DNA from: Actinoallomurus iriomotensis
Lineage (GTDB): Bacteria; Actinomycetota; Actinomycetes; Streptosporangiales; Streptosporangiaceae
NCBI RefSeq assembly: GCF_030269445.1
Contig: NZ_BSTJ01000002.1
Location: 372,001 to 436,000, forward strand
Length of the DNA stretch: 64,000 bases
Reading direction: 5' to 3'
Shown: positions 62,781 to 64,000 of the stretch, piece by piece
Position numbering within the stretch: the stretch's first letter is position 1
Layout of the letters: the number at the start of each line of letters is the position of its first letter
The notes under the pieces: model-generated
Databases searched by the model: none
What the model saw: the letters and a program-made list of their open reading frames with translations, nothing else
What the model was told of the DNA's origin: nothing
Program-made: the position numbers and the translations under genes

Positions 62781-64000
62781 CCGGGGGCCTCGGCACCATC
62801 GTGCGCGCGGGCGTCGGGCGCCGGCGCGTCCAGACCGTGGTCATGGGTCTCACGGCCACGCTCGCGGTCACCGCGTCCGTACTGGCCGCCGGTTTGATCG
62901 TCGCGTCCGAGGGCCCGTTCGACCACGCGTTCAACCGGAAGCACGGAGCCCACCTGTCGGCGCGCTTCGTCTCGTCGCAGATCACCTCGGCCCAAGTGTC
63001 CGCCACCGCGCGGGCCCGCCAGGTCACGGCCGCCGCCGGCCCCTACCCGCTGGTGTCGGTCAAGCCGACCCCGGTGGACACCGGCGGGGGTCTGCCGCCG
63101 GGCATCCAGCTGACGGACCTGACGGTCGTGGGTCGTCGACCCAGCGGCTCGGTCGACGACCTGACCCTCACCAAGGGGCGCTGGGCCACCAAGCCGGGCG
63201 AGATCGTGATGAGCGCCCACAACGAGCCCTTCGTCCTGGGCAACACCATGCGCTTCCCGGGGGTGCCGGGCGACCCGCTGTTCAAGGTCGTCGGCATCGC
63301 CCGTTCGGCCGGCGAGACGGCCGACGCCTGGGTCCCGCGGACGACGATTCCCTCGCTCACGGCCTCCGGCAGCCGACCGGACTACCAGATGCTCTACCGG
63401 TTCAAGAAGGCTTCGACCAACGCCCAGCTGGACGCGGACCGGACCGCGGTCGCCGCCCTGGCACCCGGGAAGTCGCTGGTCGGAGTGCAGTCCTGGCTCA
63501 AGGTACGGCTGGCCGCGACCCGTGCCTCGGCGACGTTCGCGCCCTTCATCGTGGTGTTCGGCATCCTCGGTCTCGTCATGTCGATCCTGGTCGTCGGGAT
63601 CGTCGTGGGCGGCGCGGTGGCGGCCGGCACACGTCGCATCGGGATCCTCAAGTCGCTCGGATTCACGCCCGGTCAGGTGGTGCGGGCCTACCTGGGGCAG
63701 GCTCTCATCCCCGGTGGTGCGGGAATCCTGCTCGGTCTGGTCCTCGGGAACCTCGCGGCAATCCCGGTGATGGGCGACACGGCAGAGGTGTACGGCGTCG
63801 GCCGAGCCGGCATCGCCCCCTGGGTGGACGCCCTCGTCGCGGCGGTGACCCTTCTCGCCATCGCCACCAGCGCCTGGGCTCCGGCTCGCCGAGCGGGGAA
63901 CCTGCGCACCGTCGAGGCCATCGCCGTGGGTCGCACGCCGAGTGGCGACCGGGGTCGCGTGGCCCGACGGGTGCTCGGGCGGCTTCCTCTCCCCCGCCCG
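62777..64000 (+). CDS. FtsX/MacB-like ABC permease, cut by window end
   Basis: The first 408 residues of a permease that continues beyond the window. A first helix (VVMGLTATLAVTASVLAAGL, about 23-42) is followed by an extracytoplasmic MacB-like domain (about 50-240) and then three helices. The first two are FIVVFGILGLVMSILVVGIV and GGAGILLGLVLGNLAAIP. Between them comes the FtsX cytoplasmic loop AGTRRIGILKSLGFTPGQVV. ATG 62777 overlaps the ATPase stop. Longer members carry a second FtsX block, probably the missing part. With the ATPase it would export a peptide, lipid or drug under control of the divergent two-component system. Confidence 0.93.
   Translation, partial: MTGGLGTIVRAGVGRRRVQTVVMGLTATLAVTASVLAAGLIVASEGPFDHAFNRKHGAHLSARFVSSQITSAQVSATARARQVTAAAGPYPLVSVKPTPVDTGGGLPPGIQLTDLTVVGRRPSGSVDDLTLTKGRWATKPGEIVMSAHNEPFVLGNTMRFPGVPGDPLFKVVGIARSAGETADAWVPRTTIPSLTASGSRPDYQMLYRFKKASTNAQLDADRTAVAALAPGKSLVGVQSWLKVRLAATRASATFAPFIVVFGILGLVMSILVVGIVVGGAVAAGTRRIGILKSLGFTPGQVVRAYLGQALIPGGAGILLGLVLGNLAAIPVMGDTAEVYGVGRAGIAPWVDALVAAVTLLAIATSAWAPARRAGNLRTVEAIAVGRTPSGDRGRVARRVLGRLPLPRP

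Overview
The window is 64 kb of very GC-rich DNA with actinomycete codon use, many GTG/TTG starts and tightly overlapping genes. Several features point to a soil filamentous actinomycete: LacI-controlled sugar ABC transport, a Tat-exported enzyme, an F420/LLM-type oxidoreductase, ECF41 and DesK-type regulators, and a CbpA/CbpM chaperone operon. Streptosporangiales-like is my guess, because no rRNA or marker gene fixes the genus. I saw no tRNA, rRNA or CRISPR array.

Region 1 (1-8.5 kb) is a carbohydrate module: an HSL-type esterase (cut by the window edge), a divergent LacI regulator with two matching operators, an FAD oxidoreductase, a complete sugar-binding protein plus two permeases (no ATPase), and a large Tat-secreted toroid-like enzyme. 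Region 2 (8.8-16.8 kb) starts with decayed recombinase-like DNA. It continues with a MarR-controlled non-oxidative aromatic acid decarboxylase cluster: two UbiX-like proteins, UbiD, a small VdcD/BsdD-like subunit, a flavin-binding protein, a DsbA-like protein and an FUSC-type aromatic acid exporter. A near-identical 20-bp box lies in front of marR and of the second ubiX.

Region 3 (17-47.5 kb) is a stress or dormancy supercluster. It opens with broken genes (a Gfo/Idh/MocA oxidoreductase with an amber codon, an antiporter fragment, a shifted opcA). Next comes a 9.9-kb block bounded by perfect 71-bp inverted repeats. The block holds three small stress proteins and a seven-gene operon dnaK-grpE-cbpA-cbpM-clpB-trx-(cNMP/TrxR-like). 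Then follow a DUF1931 protein, a GAF histidine kinase, Hsp20, a large AAA/LuxR regulator coupled to a DUF2267 protein, a zinc-ligand-free ribosomal protein S4 paralogue, an LLM oxidoreductase, adenylate kinase, succinate-semialdehyde dehydrogenase, two zinc alcohol/formaldehyde dehydrogenases, glutamate decarboxylase and a class II glutamine amidotransferase. This combination suggests survival under oxidative, acid or low-energy stress.

Region 4 (47.5-59.9 kb) is accessory and partly decayed: an old yellow enzyme head-to-head with a frameshifted Lrp/AsnC gene, an ECF41 sigma factor operon with a matching ECF41 promoter, a TetR/ABM-monooxygenase/hydrolase set, and scars (IS3 fragment, broken LysE gene, internally deleted haloalkane dehalogenase, another transposase relic). 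Region 5 (60-64 kb) is a two-component system divergent from a MacB/FtsX-type ABC exporter that runs off the window.
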